From: Gamsiella multidivaricata
Lineage: Eukaryota > Mortierellomycota > Mortierellomycetes > Mortierellales > Mortierellaceae
Length of the DNA stretch: 64,000 nt
Direction of reading: 5' to 3'
NCBI RefSeq assembly: GCF_025024155.1
Contig: NW_026251792.1
Location: 62,001 to 126,000, forward strand
The notes under the pieces were generated by a model, which was not told the DNA's origin, did not search any database, and worked only from the letters and a program-made list of their open reading frames with translations. Shown here piece after piece: positions 10,009 to 20,723 of the stretch. The first letter of the stretch is position 1. Each line of letters starts with the position of its first letter. The translations under genes and the position numbers were made by a program.

Positions 10009-12198
10009 ATGTCTCGCTTTGTCCGCCCTTCCAAGTACAGGTACGGCAGTTTACGATCCATGCGGTCTTTCCGTGCTAGTGCCACGCCAATCTTCAGTCT
10101 TTTCGATCAATAGGAGTGCAGAAAGTGCAAGGCGCAAGAAAGTTGTGGTGGAACTTCAAAGACCAACCTTCATCGGATATCTGACCTGCATTCTCTTCAC
10201 AACAACATTGATGTGTATGTAGACACGTCTATGGTACCGCCGCTAGACGCGAACTGAGCTATGACAACGTCAAGGTCTCTGGCAACGCCTGGGACACCAA
10301 TCTGATCAAGGTCAACCCTGTAAGTTACTGCTGATAACAACGTTACTTTGCTGATAGAGATGATATGCACGACCCAGTCGCTATGTTCTTGTGGAGAAAT
10401 CGCATTGACCCTAATACAATGCCTACTTTCTTTCTATAGAAATTCTTCTCCTTGAACTGGAACTCGAGTGGCGGCGGTGCCTTTGCCGTCATTCCTTTGT
10501 CAATGACAGGTGAGTTCATAACTATGTTCAGCCGCTCCTCCTACTCATTTTTTTTTTTTGTGTAGCATGGAACGTCACGATTGAGAGCTTTACTGTTAGA
10601 TATGTCCAACTCTCAGATACATCTTCGTCTTGCCTTGGCTGCATTGGTTCTGATTTGCGCCATTTTCTCACTCACACTTCAATATCAATCTGTGTCTAAT
10701 TGAAATGACGAAAACGCCTAGGCAAGATTTCCGACGCCCTTCCATTATACCGTGGTCATTCTGCCGCCGTTCTTGACACGGACTTCTCGCCCTTCAATGA
10801 TCATCTGGTTGCCTCTGGAGCAGAGGACAGCAAAGTCTTTATCTACAGCATTCCAGAGGAGCTTGGCGAGGAGGATATCGAGCCCGTTGTGCGCTTGACC
10901 ACCCACGGACGCAAGGTTGGACAGGTCCTGTTTAACCCCGTTGCGGATAACGTTCTCTTGTCAGCCTCGGCGGACCTAACCATGAAGCTGTGGGACGTTG
11001 AGAAGGGTGTTGAGAAGCAGGAGATCACTGGACACATGGAGATTATTCAGAGCGTCGCCTGGAACCACAATGGAACATTGGTTGCTACAACCTGCCGTGA
11101 CAAGAAGCTGCGCGTGTTTGATGTTCGCAGCAACAAAGTTGTTATGGTAATATGTCGTTGTGCTTTAATGGTCATGCGCGTGTGTAGTTTTCGGCCGGCT
11201 GTCGAATCGGTTGCGGTCCTTACATATTCATCCGCTTTCACCTGATTGCATGTGTTGATAGCAAGGAGATTCGCACTCTGGTATCAAGGGCTCGCGCGTT
11301 GTTTGGATGGGCGACAGCAATCGACTTGCCACCACCGGATTTTCCAAGATGTCGGATCGTCAAGTCAACATCTGGGACCCCACTAACCTGGAGAAGCCCC
11401 TCAGAGCGACCAACCTTGATACTTCGTCTGGAGTGATTATGCCTTTTTACGATAACGACAGCAATATGCTCTACTTGGCTGGCAAGGGGTAAGAGAGCGG
11501 CTCATTATGCATCAGTCAATTGGTCAACACGGTGGATACGATTTTCTCTAACAACGCGCTATCTTTGACTGATTTAGTGACGGTAACATTCGTTACTACG
11601 AGTACGAGAATGATGACTTGTTCACACTATCTGAGTTCGGCTCCAACGTTCCTCAGCGCGGAGTTGCCTTCATGCCCAAACGCGCGCTGAATGTGAACGA
11701 TTGCGAGATCGCCAGAGCCTACAAGGTCTCGAACGGCATCGTAGAGCCCATCAGCTTTACTGTTCCTCGCAAGGTAAGCACACCCTTAAAGAAAATGTCA
11801 AACGAGTAAGGTCGGAAAGGGACATTGTATCAATTTCTCACACTGCTTCGCCGGTAAATGGATTGTAGTCGGACTCTTTCCAAGCAGATTTGTTCCCAGA
11901 CTGCATTAGTGATGAAGCCGCCTTAACTGCCGATGCTTGGTTCGGTGGCGAGACTGCCAATCCAAAGCTGATCTCACTCGAAAAGGGCTTCACTGCCTCG
12001 GTTAAGAAGGAATTTGTTGCCAGCGTGGCTGCCCAGGCGGCGGAGACCATTGTAACGGCTCCTAAGAGCGACAAGGACTACCAAGAGGCATACCATAAGT
12101 TGCGCCAAGAGAACGAGGACCTCAAGAACCAGCTTGCACAAAAGGATGTCAAGATTCGATTGCTGGAGGTTCAACTGGAGCAGCTAAACTCTGCATAA
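10009..12198 (+). CDS. CRN1: Coronin, actin-binding WD-repeat protein
   Basis: Seven exons, 10009-10040, 10223-10319, 10440-10509, 10722-11146, 11262-11488, 11578-11773 and 11869-12198, join to 458 residues, the usual size of short coronins. It begins MSRFVRPSKYRHVYG, the classical coronin N-terminal signature. Exon 3 gives NWNSSGGGAFAVIPLSMTG and exon 4 starts LYRGHSAAVLDTDFSPF. Several WD40 blades follow (LTMKLWDVEKG, KKLRVFDVRS, RQVNIWDPTN), then the coronin C-terminal extension and a C-terminal heptad coiled coil beginning near LRQENEDLKNQLAQKD. Coronins bind F-actin and Arp2/3 at cortical patches and form oligomers through the coiled coil. There is no long unique insert before the coiled coil, unlike budding yeast Crn1. 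AATAAA lies at 12307. Confidence 0.96.
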
Positions 12199-15100
12199 GG
12201 CGAACATTGCGGATTCGAGAGAGTACAAAGGCATTGATAGATGAACGGCTCTTTCACTGAAATAAGTGTATGGATCATAGTCGGGTCTGGGCTTATTGTG
12301 ATAATTAATAAACATTGGGTTCTCGTATGAAAGATGTTTTGGGATGATGGGTGAGTTGATGGACAGTAGACAGGAAATGAACTTGTAAGTGGCAGTGATG
12401 ACCACGTTGTTTTCATTATCTCAGGTTTTTCTTAAAACGGTTTCATTGGCGAGCTTTCTTTTCGTTCTTGCTTTCAGCCTTTGAAGTGCGAAAATGAGAG
12501 AGTTGCATGTCATGTTTGAGGCGCAAAGCTGAAGCTCACAAAGCTGCAGGAGCGATGCCACGTTCTTTTCATGTATCAATCGACCCCTCTTGGACCCCTT
12601 TTTTATTTCATTTCCAGGCTAAACAAAATGAAACATGCTGCATGCAGTTAGAAATCCAGACAATTGGCGAAGTGTTGTACAAGGCTGCTTGGAAATAGGT
12701 CTCGAAGCGCGCACCCCTTCTGCATCCTTTTTAGGCTATGATAGAGACACTAGGGTGCAAGAATAACTTTACGGAAACCGGCTGTTGCTGACCTGCATTC
12801 ACGTAGGCGACATGAAACGGATGAAAGAAAACGAGACCTCTCCGTGGATCTTTTTTCTTAGAACCACCGGACGCACGGACATCAACCTTGATTACTTTTG
12901 ATCGCCAAATTTGGAATTGTGTCCCTGGCTCTGATTCCTTGTGTAACCCCAACGAATGTCCGCCATCGATGGCATGCCGATAGACCATCAGAAATAGGAG
13001 AAAAAACAGAAGCAGGGGGATACATGTAGCAAGGTCTGCCTTCGTAAAAAAGAAAAAAGTGTCGATATAGTGCACATACACATTCTTGTACAAACCAATA
13101 CATGCAGCACTGTATCCCTCTTGTTCAAGTTTCTTCCCCTGCTGCTCGTCGTAGCGTCATAGCGCACCGTTTTGTTTCGGATTTCCACAACTTACCCAGG
13201 TTCTAGTGGAGCCCATGTCACCGCCCAAGAAAGAACAGGGGAACTACACGAGAGGCTCAGATGGATCCTTGTGGGGCAGTCCGTCCTTGCATATCAGCAT
13301 ATGTCCATATCCATTTTTGAAAGAGGAAGCAGGTTCGATTATTTCTTGCATAGAGAGGCGGTATGGAACCAAAGCCCGTTTTTTGTCCCCACGCGCGCCA
13401 ATATTGCGGAGCATAATATACCGGTCTATTTCTAGTGAATAGTGTGTTACTAAACTTCAGCGGGCAAAACAACGGGTTACCATTTGTCGACCCATGCACA
13501 AATATGCACGTACGCAAACACACACGTGCATTGATATGTAAACACAGGAATATTTTCCTATTGTTTTGTGGTAGCGGTTTCGACAGAAGAAGGCAACAGC
13601 ACGACACAGCAGATGAGAACCGAGCACGCGCAATGGCCGATACGATTTACATATGCCATGTGTACCAGGTTTGTTCCGTGAAAGCAAATATTTTATAATC
13701 AGCTCACGCCAAAATGAGTTCTATGATGCGATGCGGGCCGATTTCGGTGCCCAGAGAAGACATGATCTACTAGCGTTTTGTATAGCCATTTCCGTTCCCG
13801 TTTCCAGGGAGAATGGGGGGGTCTCCGTCTCAAGAGTCGTTCATTAATCAGATAACATTTCAAAGACTGAAAAGGCACGTTGATGGATATAGACAAATAG
13901 ACGAACCATTGCATTCCGCGGGAACAAAGTGCGCGTCAGTGTAGCAGGCTGAGGAAGTGGCGAGTCGTTTGAATGGTATACACAGATGCGCACACACACT
14001 CATAGATCATATACACAAAAACAAACAGGCATATGACTCTACGATTGAAGAACATAAAAAAAACAAGCCGAGTCGTAAACTTGCAGGTGGCATGGTCGTT
14101 CCCTCCTTGACCATATCCCGAATCGTAAAGCTCCTAGCCACTGTCTCAATACTGCTGTCAACAACAGCGAACAAAGCCTCTGCATTCTGTTTATCGACAA
14201 ATAAATCGCAACCAAGTCAGCACAAATACGGTGTGTGGTTGATCGCCTTAATAGGGGAGCTGAAGACCACGCCGCTGCACCTATGCCTCTCGCTTGGCCC
14301 CTCAGGGTAGAAATAATACATTCTTGCTTTCAGGCGATCTTATGCGTGAGATACACTGCTCAGCCTCGCTTATAATATTGCACTGGTAAAAGGAATCGCT
14401 GTGGATACGAAGTAATCAACTAACTAGGTGTGCCTGGAGCGGCTCATTGGTAGAGAGTTGAACCGCTGATGGCGACTATACAGAAAGAACGCGATGGTGC
14501 AATGGCAACACGAAGCGTCCCTGGATTGAGGACACGCATTGATGACTTTGAACCACATTTGTTTTCACCACAACCTTTCTGCGGATGTCCTTAGCGTCTT
14601 AGTCCCGCCGCAGGAGACCGGGGCCTCTCATTCTTTTTGAAGAGATCAAACAAATATCATTTCCTTGGCAAGGATACTTATCCGCAATGTGTGCTAAGGG
14701 TAGTTAGTCTACTATGTATTTTGTGTGTATTCCCTGGCTACCATAATTACCATAAGCTACCATAAAGGAGTGATGAGCTGCCACACATTTTAGTTTGAGA
14801 TGGTGCTGTGCTCACTCAGCGTCAACGTGGATGTATGTGTCAACGTGCGGCTCCTTTATGTGTCGTAGGAATCGATTGAAGACTATTTCGTCCATGCCAG
14901 TGTTTCGACGCCTTCCAGCCTTCGGAGTATCCGAAGGAGGCAGGTTGGCGAGGCCTGTGTTTAATTGAGCCATGGTGCTATTCTTTACTTCCCCTCTGAA
15001 GACCACAAACGCCCATTCATTATTCTGTAATTTTTTCTCCCTTCGTGTTACTAACTCTACACAGCACACCGTCGTCCGGCGGTCCATTGTCTCTGTCAAC

Positions 15101-15666
15101 AGGCGTCAATGTATAAAAGGGAGGCTACTGCCAACGTCTGCCTGCCTCAGCCATCACCAACATTCGCCACAAGCTTCCTCGACGTTCCATTTGCTGCCAT
15201 ACCAGTTTTCTTTTTTCCTTTTTTTTTTTACCTTTTTATTTTTATTGGGAACCCTTCACGGATCCTGCCAACCGTACCCCACCTCGTTGCGACCTGCATT
15301 GCTAAAAAAAAAAAAAAAAAAAAAAAAAACAACCTTGTTTCCACTGAACCACATTCGAAAATTCCGTTGGGCAAATCCCGCCCGACTCAGCCTTTTGTCA
15401 TCATTTCTGTGCAATCCAATCCTATCTCAGAGAAAGTGCTGCAGTACATTCACCACTCTTCCTCCGTCGCTCAATTGCCACGAGTTACCCTTGCCCGTCA
15501 GAGAATCTTCTCAGATTTACCACGAAACTGTAACTGGCGCATAGCCTAGGATCGCTGTTGTATAAATCACCCCCTTTCGCTCCTTCAACATTATTGTCAA
15601 CCTCCGATAGCCATTGCCTCTTTACCCTAATCCGCCTTCAGCAATACGCAGCCACACACGAACACT
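12199..15666. other. Gene-poor 3.5 kb, coronin to HMG-box gene
   Basis: After the coronin poly(A) signal no frame here shows a domain or convincing splice structure. Features seen are short A/T-rich tracts, a stretch of CA-rich sequence near 13980-14010, and from 15110 a promoter and leader for the HMG gene containing a TATA box and a 26-base A run at 15304-15329. It may hold a non-coding RNA or long regulatory region; nothing in the sequence proves either. Confidence 0.45.
15112..15119 (+). promoter_or_regulatory. TATA box, probable promoter of HMG-box gene
   Basis: TATAAAAG lies 548-555 bases before the HMG-box ATG. If used it implies a leader of about 500 bases that includes a 26-base A run; an unseen leader intron is also possible. 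Confidence 0.4.
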
Positions 15667-17160
15667 ATGCCTTCGATCTCTTCATCCTCCAAGCCAAGGG
15701 TTACCTCCTCCAGCAAGACATCCAATCCATCCCAAGCTAAAAAAGCCCCTCGTCCATCGAATTCGTTCCTTATCTATCGCAAGGAGCATGCGAAGGCCTA
15801 CGCTGGGCTGGTCGCTACCGAACTATCGACCAAACTCGCCAAAGCCTGGAAAAACGAGACTCCCGAGCGACGAGCGTACTATGCCATGCTCGCAGAGAGA
15901 GCCAAAGCTGAACACGCGATCAAGTACCCAAACTACAAGTTTACACCCATCAAACGAGGCACTGGCAAGCGCGCGCTTGCTTTAGCAGCCATGGCCAACG
16001 CAGCCAAAAAGATCGCAGACGACTCAGTAATCGAATCTGACTCCTCTTCGTCCTCGACGCGTTCTTCTCCCACCTCCAAATCCATCACGAAGTACAGCGA
16101 CGCTTCGTCCTCAGGCGGTACTTGCAGCGCGCATCCTCTTGCTCATCGACCGCGGCGTAACACCCAGAAGCCTCACCGCTTCTCCAGCTCTCCTTACCCG
16201 CACATCCCAACAGCGTGCGTGATTCCAAATCATGGCTCGTATTCTCTATCTCCCTCGGCCGATTCTACCGATGCAGGCTGTTTATCTTCCCTGCCATTTT
16301 ATTCCATGCCAATCGATCAGTGGAACAATTCCTCCCCAGGGCAATTTAGCACCATTATCGGCTCACCTGCCTTCTCGACAATATCCTCCTCCTCAGGGGT
16401 TTCAACAGACATGAATGACTTCGAATATAAGCTCAAGTACGAGGATAGTGAATCAGAGGACATTGATGCGGAAGGTGAATACGAAGACGATGATTCCACA
16501 GGACAAATCTCTAAAGCCTTTGGTCAGTTATTGAGCCACGAGAATAGCCTTGGCGATATTGAGGTACCCTCTCAGGGAGTGTCATCGCTTCCTTCTCCAC
16601 CATACCTAGAGGAGCCTTCGATTTTTGGAGTCTCGACGTTCCCCTCCTTGCTCTCAATGGAAGCTTTTGAGCCCGAATGCCTGGCGCGGGATGGTGCCCA
16701 ATGGACGACAGCAACAACAAACGCGCTTTGTCCGATCATGTCGGCCCCAACTATGAGCACTTGCTCCACCTCGTCTTGTTCCTCCTCCTCTTCCTCATAT
16801 GGGTATTCGACCCCATCGTATGAAGACTGCCGCTCAACGCCTGCCCAATTCTCGTTGGACATGGCATCGTCGACTTCGAGCTGTCTCAATAGCAGCCAGA
16901 GCAGCGGTATCTTACCCTTGTCGCCTTCGTCTAGTCCAGTGCGGTCGCCTCTGTACTCGCCGGCTCAAGTGATCCCGGTCTCACAACAACTGTCCGCCAG
17001 CCAAATCCCACCGTTTCCATTTGAGCTTCCACCACTGGTAGTCCGGGACGAGATGTTGATGTCACCGGCGCTGTCGGGTTGCTCGGCTCTGTCTCCTCAT
17101 CTGACGAGGACCTTCCCAGAGGCACAGCTATACTTTGCGAGCGCCATTGAGTGGATGTAA
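15667..17160 (+). CDS. HMG-box (MATA-HMG type) transcription factor
   Basis: Single-exon gene of 497 residues. The HMG box lies at about residues 28-97: RPSNSFLIYRKEH, a helix with ELSTKLAKAWKNE, RRAYYAMLAERAKAEH and YPNYKFTPIKR. This is the sequence-specific fungal class (MAT and Rox1-like), which bends DNA through the minor groove. A basic run follows the box. The rest is Ser/Pro-rich with an acidic patch near residues 257-278 (KYEDSESEDIDAEGEYEDDD), a possible activation region. Sex-determining HMG proteins of Mucoromycota belong to this broad class, but nothing nearby marks a mating locus: I see no triose-phosphate transporter or RNA helicase neighbours. Treat as a general HMG regulator. 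AATAAA is at 17283. Confidence 0.9.
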   Translation: MPSISSSSKPRVTSSSKTSNPSQAKKAPRPSNSFLIYRKEHAKAYAGLVATELSTKLAKAWKNETPERRAYYAMLAERAKAEHAIKYPNYKFTPIKRGTGKRALALAAMANAAKKIADDSVIESDSSSSSTRSSPTSKSITKYSDASSSGGTCSAHPLAHRPRRNTQKPHRFSSSPYPHIPTACVIPNHGSYSLSPSADSTDAGCLSSLPFYSMPIDQWNNSSPGQFSTIIGSPAFSTISSSSGVSTDMNDFEYKLKYEDSESEDIDAEGEYEDDDSTGQISKAFGQLLSHENSLGDIEVPSQGVSSLPSPPYLEEPSIFGVSTFPSLLSMEAFEPECLARDGAQWTTATTNALCPIMSAPTMSTCSTSSCSSSSSSYGYSTPSYEDCRSTPAQFSLDMASSTSSCLNSSQSSGILPLSPSSSPVRSPLYSPAQVIPVSQQLSASQIPPFPFELPPLVVRDEMLMSPALSGCSALSPHLTRTFPEAQLYFASAIEWM

Positions 17161-17574
17161 TATGACTGCGCCTTCCATCGTTCTAAATATTTCTCTTCAT
17201 TTCTTTGATCGTTCCCGTTCTTTGCTTTCTTGAGCTATCCTTCTTTTCAGCATAGACACATATAGAGTTATGTTCCCGAAACAATAAAAAAAAAGGGTTC
17301 TAAAATCTTATTCGCCCACTTCGAAGTCAAAAAAAAAATCACCCCTGTTGCATCAACAAACAATTTTGCCACATGGTTGATGTGAATGTGAGAAAAGAAG
17401 ACCATGGGCCAGCATGGGTAGTCCTCCACCTCTTCTATAGGGTTTATTGTTTGTTTGTTTGTATATATTCTCAAAAATGTGGTATTTGTTACAAGGGTAA
17501 AGTACATGTACATCGGGCCTGCGTAAGAAGCCCAGGGTCAGAAGGAAACGGTTCTTGGGTATTGTTTTCTTGGC
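17161..17574. other. Intergenic between convergent genes
   Basis: Shared 3' region of the HMG-box gene and the reverse-strand barwin-like gene. It carries A-rich runs and the HMG poly(A) signal; no gene seen. Confidence 0.5.
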
Positions 17575-18063
17575 TTAGACAAAATCCCATTGGATGCTGA
17601 TGACACCCTTGCTGAGAGGGGCCAACCTCTTGAAGACGGCCTGGCTGAGATCCAAGGAACCGGGGGCGCAGAACTGGGCAGGGCAGGTATCGGTTACACG
17701 GGCGGTGACAGTCTTGCCTCCAGACGTGATCTTGACGGACTTACCACACTGGGATGTACCCTCCATCTGGTGTGCGTTCATGGCGACGATCAAATCGTTC
17801 GTGTTGAAGGGGGTTCCGCAGGATCCAACAGAGTCTGTGAACCAGGTACCGCGGCCGCTGAAAGGGGCAGCTATGCTCTGGATCAAGATCAACTCCTGGT
17901 CTGCCCCAGAAGTCAACGTAGCAGTAGTATTGCGAGTAGGAGCCTCAGCCGAGACGGGAGTGATAGTAGTGGCAGTGGTGTTGGTCTTGGAGACGGGAGC
18001 GGCCGAGACCATGGTGGCAAGGGTGGCGGTGGCGATGATAGCGAGCTTGTAGAAGATAGCCAT
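17575..18063 (-). CDS. Secreted double-psi beta-barrel protein (barwin/RlpA-like)
   Basis: Single-exon gene of 162 residues. The first 21 residues form a clear signal peptide (MAIFYKLAIIATATLATMVSA). A Thr/Ala-rich linker to about residue 67 follows. The domain contains GRGTWFTDSVGSCGTPF, the NAHQM loop, CGKSVKI and RVTDTCPAQFCAPGSLDLS, characteristic of the barwin/expansin-like double-psi barrel with paired cysteines and the conserved Asp of the TDTCP turn. Such small fungal proteins (cerato-platanin or expansin neighbours) act on or bind cell-wall polysaccharide; many have no shown catalytic activity. It ends soon after the domain, with no cellulose-binding module. A TATA box is at 18254-18261 on the same strand. 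Confidence 0.9.
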   Translation of the reverse strand: MAIFYKLAIIATATLATMVSAAPVSKTNTTATTITPVSAEAPTRNTTATLTSGADQELILIQSIAAPFSGRGTWFTDSVGSCGTPFNTNDLIVAMNAHQMEGTSQCGKSVKITSGGKTVTARVTDTCPAQFCAPGSLDLSQAVFKRLAPLSKGVISIQWDFV

Positions 18064-19332
18064 TTTGAGCGTTATACGTGTGGTAGACTAGAAAGGTAAG
18101 AGAATAGGTTGAAGTTTGTAGGTAACGGTGACGATGATGATGACTTGCGAAAAGTAGCGTGGGGTGGTAGGGCCGGAGGCTAAGGAAAGGCGCGTTTGCT
18201 TGTCGAGGCAAGGGAAGGATGGGGATTTGAAAAGAGCACCAGGGCACCGGCCTCTTTTATACGCTTCTTAGTTGCATAATACGCTGCAGCAACTCCGATG
18301 GTTCATGGCATGCTGCCCTGTGCATCCTTTTCAGGTACCGCCCACACTCCGCACCACCATATAGGGCTTGGGCCTAGTGCATGGGGGCCGTGGCATCAAC
18401 CAATGAGCCCTTGAAACCCATGTAATTTTCTCGCCTGCAACTTTGTCCTGACGTAGCCCTGTACTATAGTTCGTGAAGACTATAAAATGCCGTTTACGGT
18501 CGACGGCCCTAAACGCAGCAGTAGCCAGTCCTGACTGGTCGCAGATCCAGAAGACTCACAGGGCGAGGTCGGGGTCACTCGTATGAATGAATCACTGGGC
18601 TGCTCCGAATCCGGGGCCCAACGTGCCAGCAGCTGCAATTCGCAGCTGCAGTCTCTCGTTCGTTCAGATTCCCCTGTCCAAATTGAAACACCACCAGCGT
18701 AAAGATATCGACCCCTGTCCTTTCCTCCACTACGTTTCGCTTCCTCCTGTGCCGTATATTTGCCAAACTTGGTACGTCAATTAGACCGGTGTGAGTGGGG
18801 TCTCAGGGCACCTGTTGGGCGAGCGGTTCGTAGCCTATTGCGGGATAAGATGCCAGGTAGGTTTGGTACTTGTCTGGTCTCACCCAGGGCCTTTACATCC
18901 TCACAGAAGTAGAACCGACCAACTTTAGTCCAATGCCGGTTCCAGGCCCTGCTAAAAGGAAGGCTTGCCAATCATTGTTGTGTACGAATGCGAAATAAAG
19001 TTCGTATACAGTAACCGATATGCTTGGTCAAGGCGCAGCATCTTTTATTTCTTTTTTGGTGGCGTCGATGGTGGAACTTGCCCGTAAAAAAAATGGAGAG
19101 GAGAATGAAGAGCAAAAGTAAGAGCAAAAGGAAAAAGGAAAAGATAAAAAGATGCTCTCCAATGCTGAAATGGTTTCATGCAGCAGCGGAGCTCGGTTTT
19201 ATTAAGAATGCGCGTATGTAATTGTCTTTGAAAAGACAAGGAAATGCGGGGAATGTTGGTATAAAAGAACGCTGCGCGGGGGTATCTAAAAGGTGCCTCT
19301 TCACTTATCGAGCTATCGCATCATCGTCATCC
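18064..19332. other. Intergenic 1.3 kb
   Basis: Contains the promoter of the barwin-like gene at its left end. A second TATAAAAT lies at 18481 (+) with no gene found downstream. The rest has no supported coding sequence; open frames of 60-70 codons show no domain. Confidence 0.45.
18254..18261 (-). promoter_or_regulatory. TATA box of the barwin-like gene
   Basis: TATAAAAG on the reverse strand, about 190 bases before the ATG at 18063. Confidence 0.5.
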
Positions 19333-20361
19333 TTAATTTGCGTCATAAGCAGGTGGGCGGCAGTCCTCGCAAGTTTTTACATCGATTTCCTCGGCTCCGT
19401 CTCTCTGCAGTGTCGAATCTTCAGATTGCCGTCTCGATGATGCCGGTGAGGTTCGCAAGGAATTGATCATGCTGCTCCAGTCCTGATCACCCTTGCCTCG
19501 CTCTTTCAATGCCAGCAGATGGTTGTATGCCAAATCGGCAGTCGGCAAAGAAGCCCCAGTGTCTTGCGCCAGCTGTCGCATGTGTCCCACATTCTCCAGC
19601 CCCATGTCGACCGAAAATCCAGTGTCCTTGCTCATCAAGGTCCCTTGGGTCATTTGTTTGCTGCACTCGATCCAGGAGGGGACTGGAAAGAAGGCCTCGA
19701 TGAACTTGAGAATGGATCCTTGGTCGACATCGGCCTTCTCAGCTAGGGTTAGTCCCTCAGCCAGGAGCTCCATAGTCCCAACCACGAAAAAGTTGCCAAT
19801 CAACTTGAAGGAGCACGCGCGGGCAACGTCCGTAGTCTTGAGATGGATGATACTCTTGGACATGGTCGTAAAGTACAGACACAGCTTCTTGATCGCCTTT
19901 TCGTCTCCGCTTGTGACCCAGATCAGCTTGGCTGCCTTGGCTGCAGAAGGGCGGCCAAAGACAGGGCACTGCAAGTAGGTGTGCTGTGGAGTCACCGCGA
20001 GGCGCTCCTTGAGTTTGGTGGCCAGGGCAGGATAAATAGTCGAGGTCTCGACAAAGATGATGGAATGGTCGACTTGGCCCGCGAGATCGAACAGGATTTC
20101 GTATATCTCCTCGACAGCGGTGTCGTTGGCAAGAGATGTGAAGATGATATTGCTTTGGGCAACGAGGTCCTCAATCGATTTAGCGATGCGGGCTCCGTGG
20201 TGGTGCATCTTTTTGGACTTTTCTGGGGTGCGGTTCCACACCGTCATGGTTAGGGAACGCGAGGCAAGATAACGCTGCAGATTGTTTGCCATATTGTAGC
20301 CCATCTCGCCGAGACCGATCCAGCCGATCCTGTCCTGCTGTTTGATGTGAAAGAGATTCAT
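19333..20361 (-). CDS. Beta-hydroxyacid dehydrogenase-like (3-hydroxyisobutyrate/6-phosphogluconate type)
   Basis: Single-exon gene of 342 residues. An N-terminal Rossmann fold has IGWIGLGEMGYNMA (GxGxxG) and WNRTPEK, the usual NADP-preferring turn. The second domain holds FKLIGNFFVVG with the expected catalytic Lys four residues before Asn, and a C-terminal helical region with KDTGFSVDMGLENV. The substrate loop reads CPVFGRPSAAKAAK where most family members have PVSGG, so the substrate may differ from 3-hydroxyisobutyrate. A low-complexity tail of about 40 residues is extra. Reaction class (oxidation of a small hydroxyacid or reduction of the aldehyde) is inferred from the family; substrate is unknown. 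It is transcribed divergently from the RS-rich gene, start codons 362 bases apart. Confidence 0.88.
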   Translation of the reverse strand: MNLFHIKQQDRIGWIGLGEMGYNMANNLQRYLASRSLTMTVWNRTPEKSKKMHHHGARIAKSIEDLVAQSNIIFTSLANDTAVEEIYEILFDLAGQVDHSIIFVETSTIYPALATKLKERLAVTPQHTYLQCPVFGRPSAAKAAKLIWVTSGDEKAIKKLCLYFTTMSKSIIHLKTTDVARACSFKLIGNFFVVGTMELLAEGLTLAEKADVDQGSILKFIEAFFPVPSWIECSKQMTQGTLMSKDTGFSVDMGLENVGHMRQLAQDTGASLPTADLAYNHLLALKERGKGDQDWSSMINSLRTSPASSRRQSEDSTLQRDGAEEIDVKTCEDCRPPAYDAN

Positions 20362-20723
20362 TGCGATATGATGCTTTTTCTTCTTTTTTTTATGTTTGGA
20401 TGGTAGGAATGCGTTGAGATGTAGTGTGGGATAGGAAGTTGAGAGAGAGTGCAGGAATTCGAAAGTGGGAGCAAAGGGATTCTTATGGTGTCGCTCTTTT
20501 TATGTTCACGATAGAGTTTTTTTCTTTCTTTTTTCTTTTTTTCTTGAAGTGCGAACTCCGCATGGCGGCCAAGGAAAGAATAGGAATGATTTCAGGCGGC
20601 GACAGCAAAAAGCACAGCCAACTAGGGTTTCCTCCAGCGGGCAAGCTCGAGATCAGCTGACGAATATTCAATTTGGGCTGATGAAGTCGAGCCTAATCCC
20701 GCTACTCATCCCCTCCCCATCCT
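20362..20723. promoter_or_regulatory. Divergent promoter region
   Basis: 362 bases separate the start of the dehydrogenase-like gene (reverse) and the RS-rich gene (forward). It contains pyrimidine-rich runs on both sides and no reading frame of note. Confidence 0.5.

Noticed and set aside
12731..13093. 120-codon reverse frame with hydrophobic stretch
   Set aside because: Hydrophobicity comes from an A/T-rich run; no start context, splice structure or family match.
14430..14470. tRNA A-box-like GGCTCATTGGTAGAG
   Set aside because: No matching B box or cloverleaf could be drawn downstream.
15667..17160. Mating-type (sex) locus
   Set aside because: The HMG box fits the broad class, but the expected flanking transporter and helicase genes are absent, and HMG factors are numerous in fungi.
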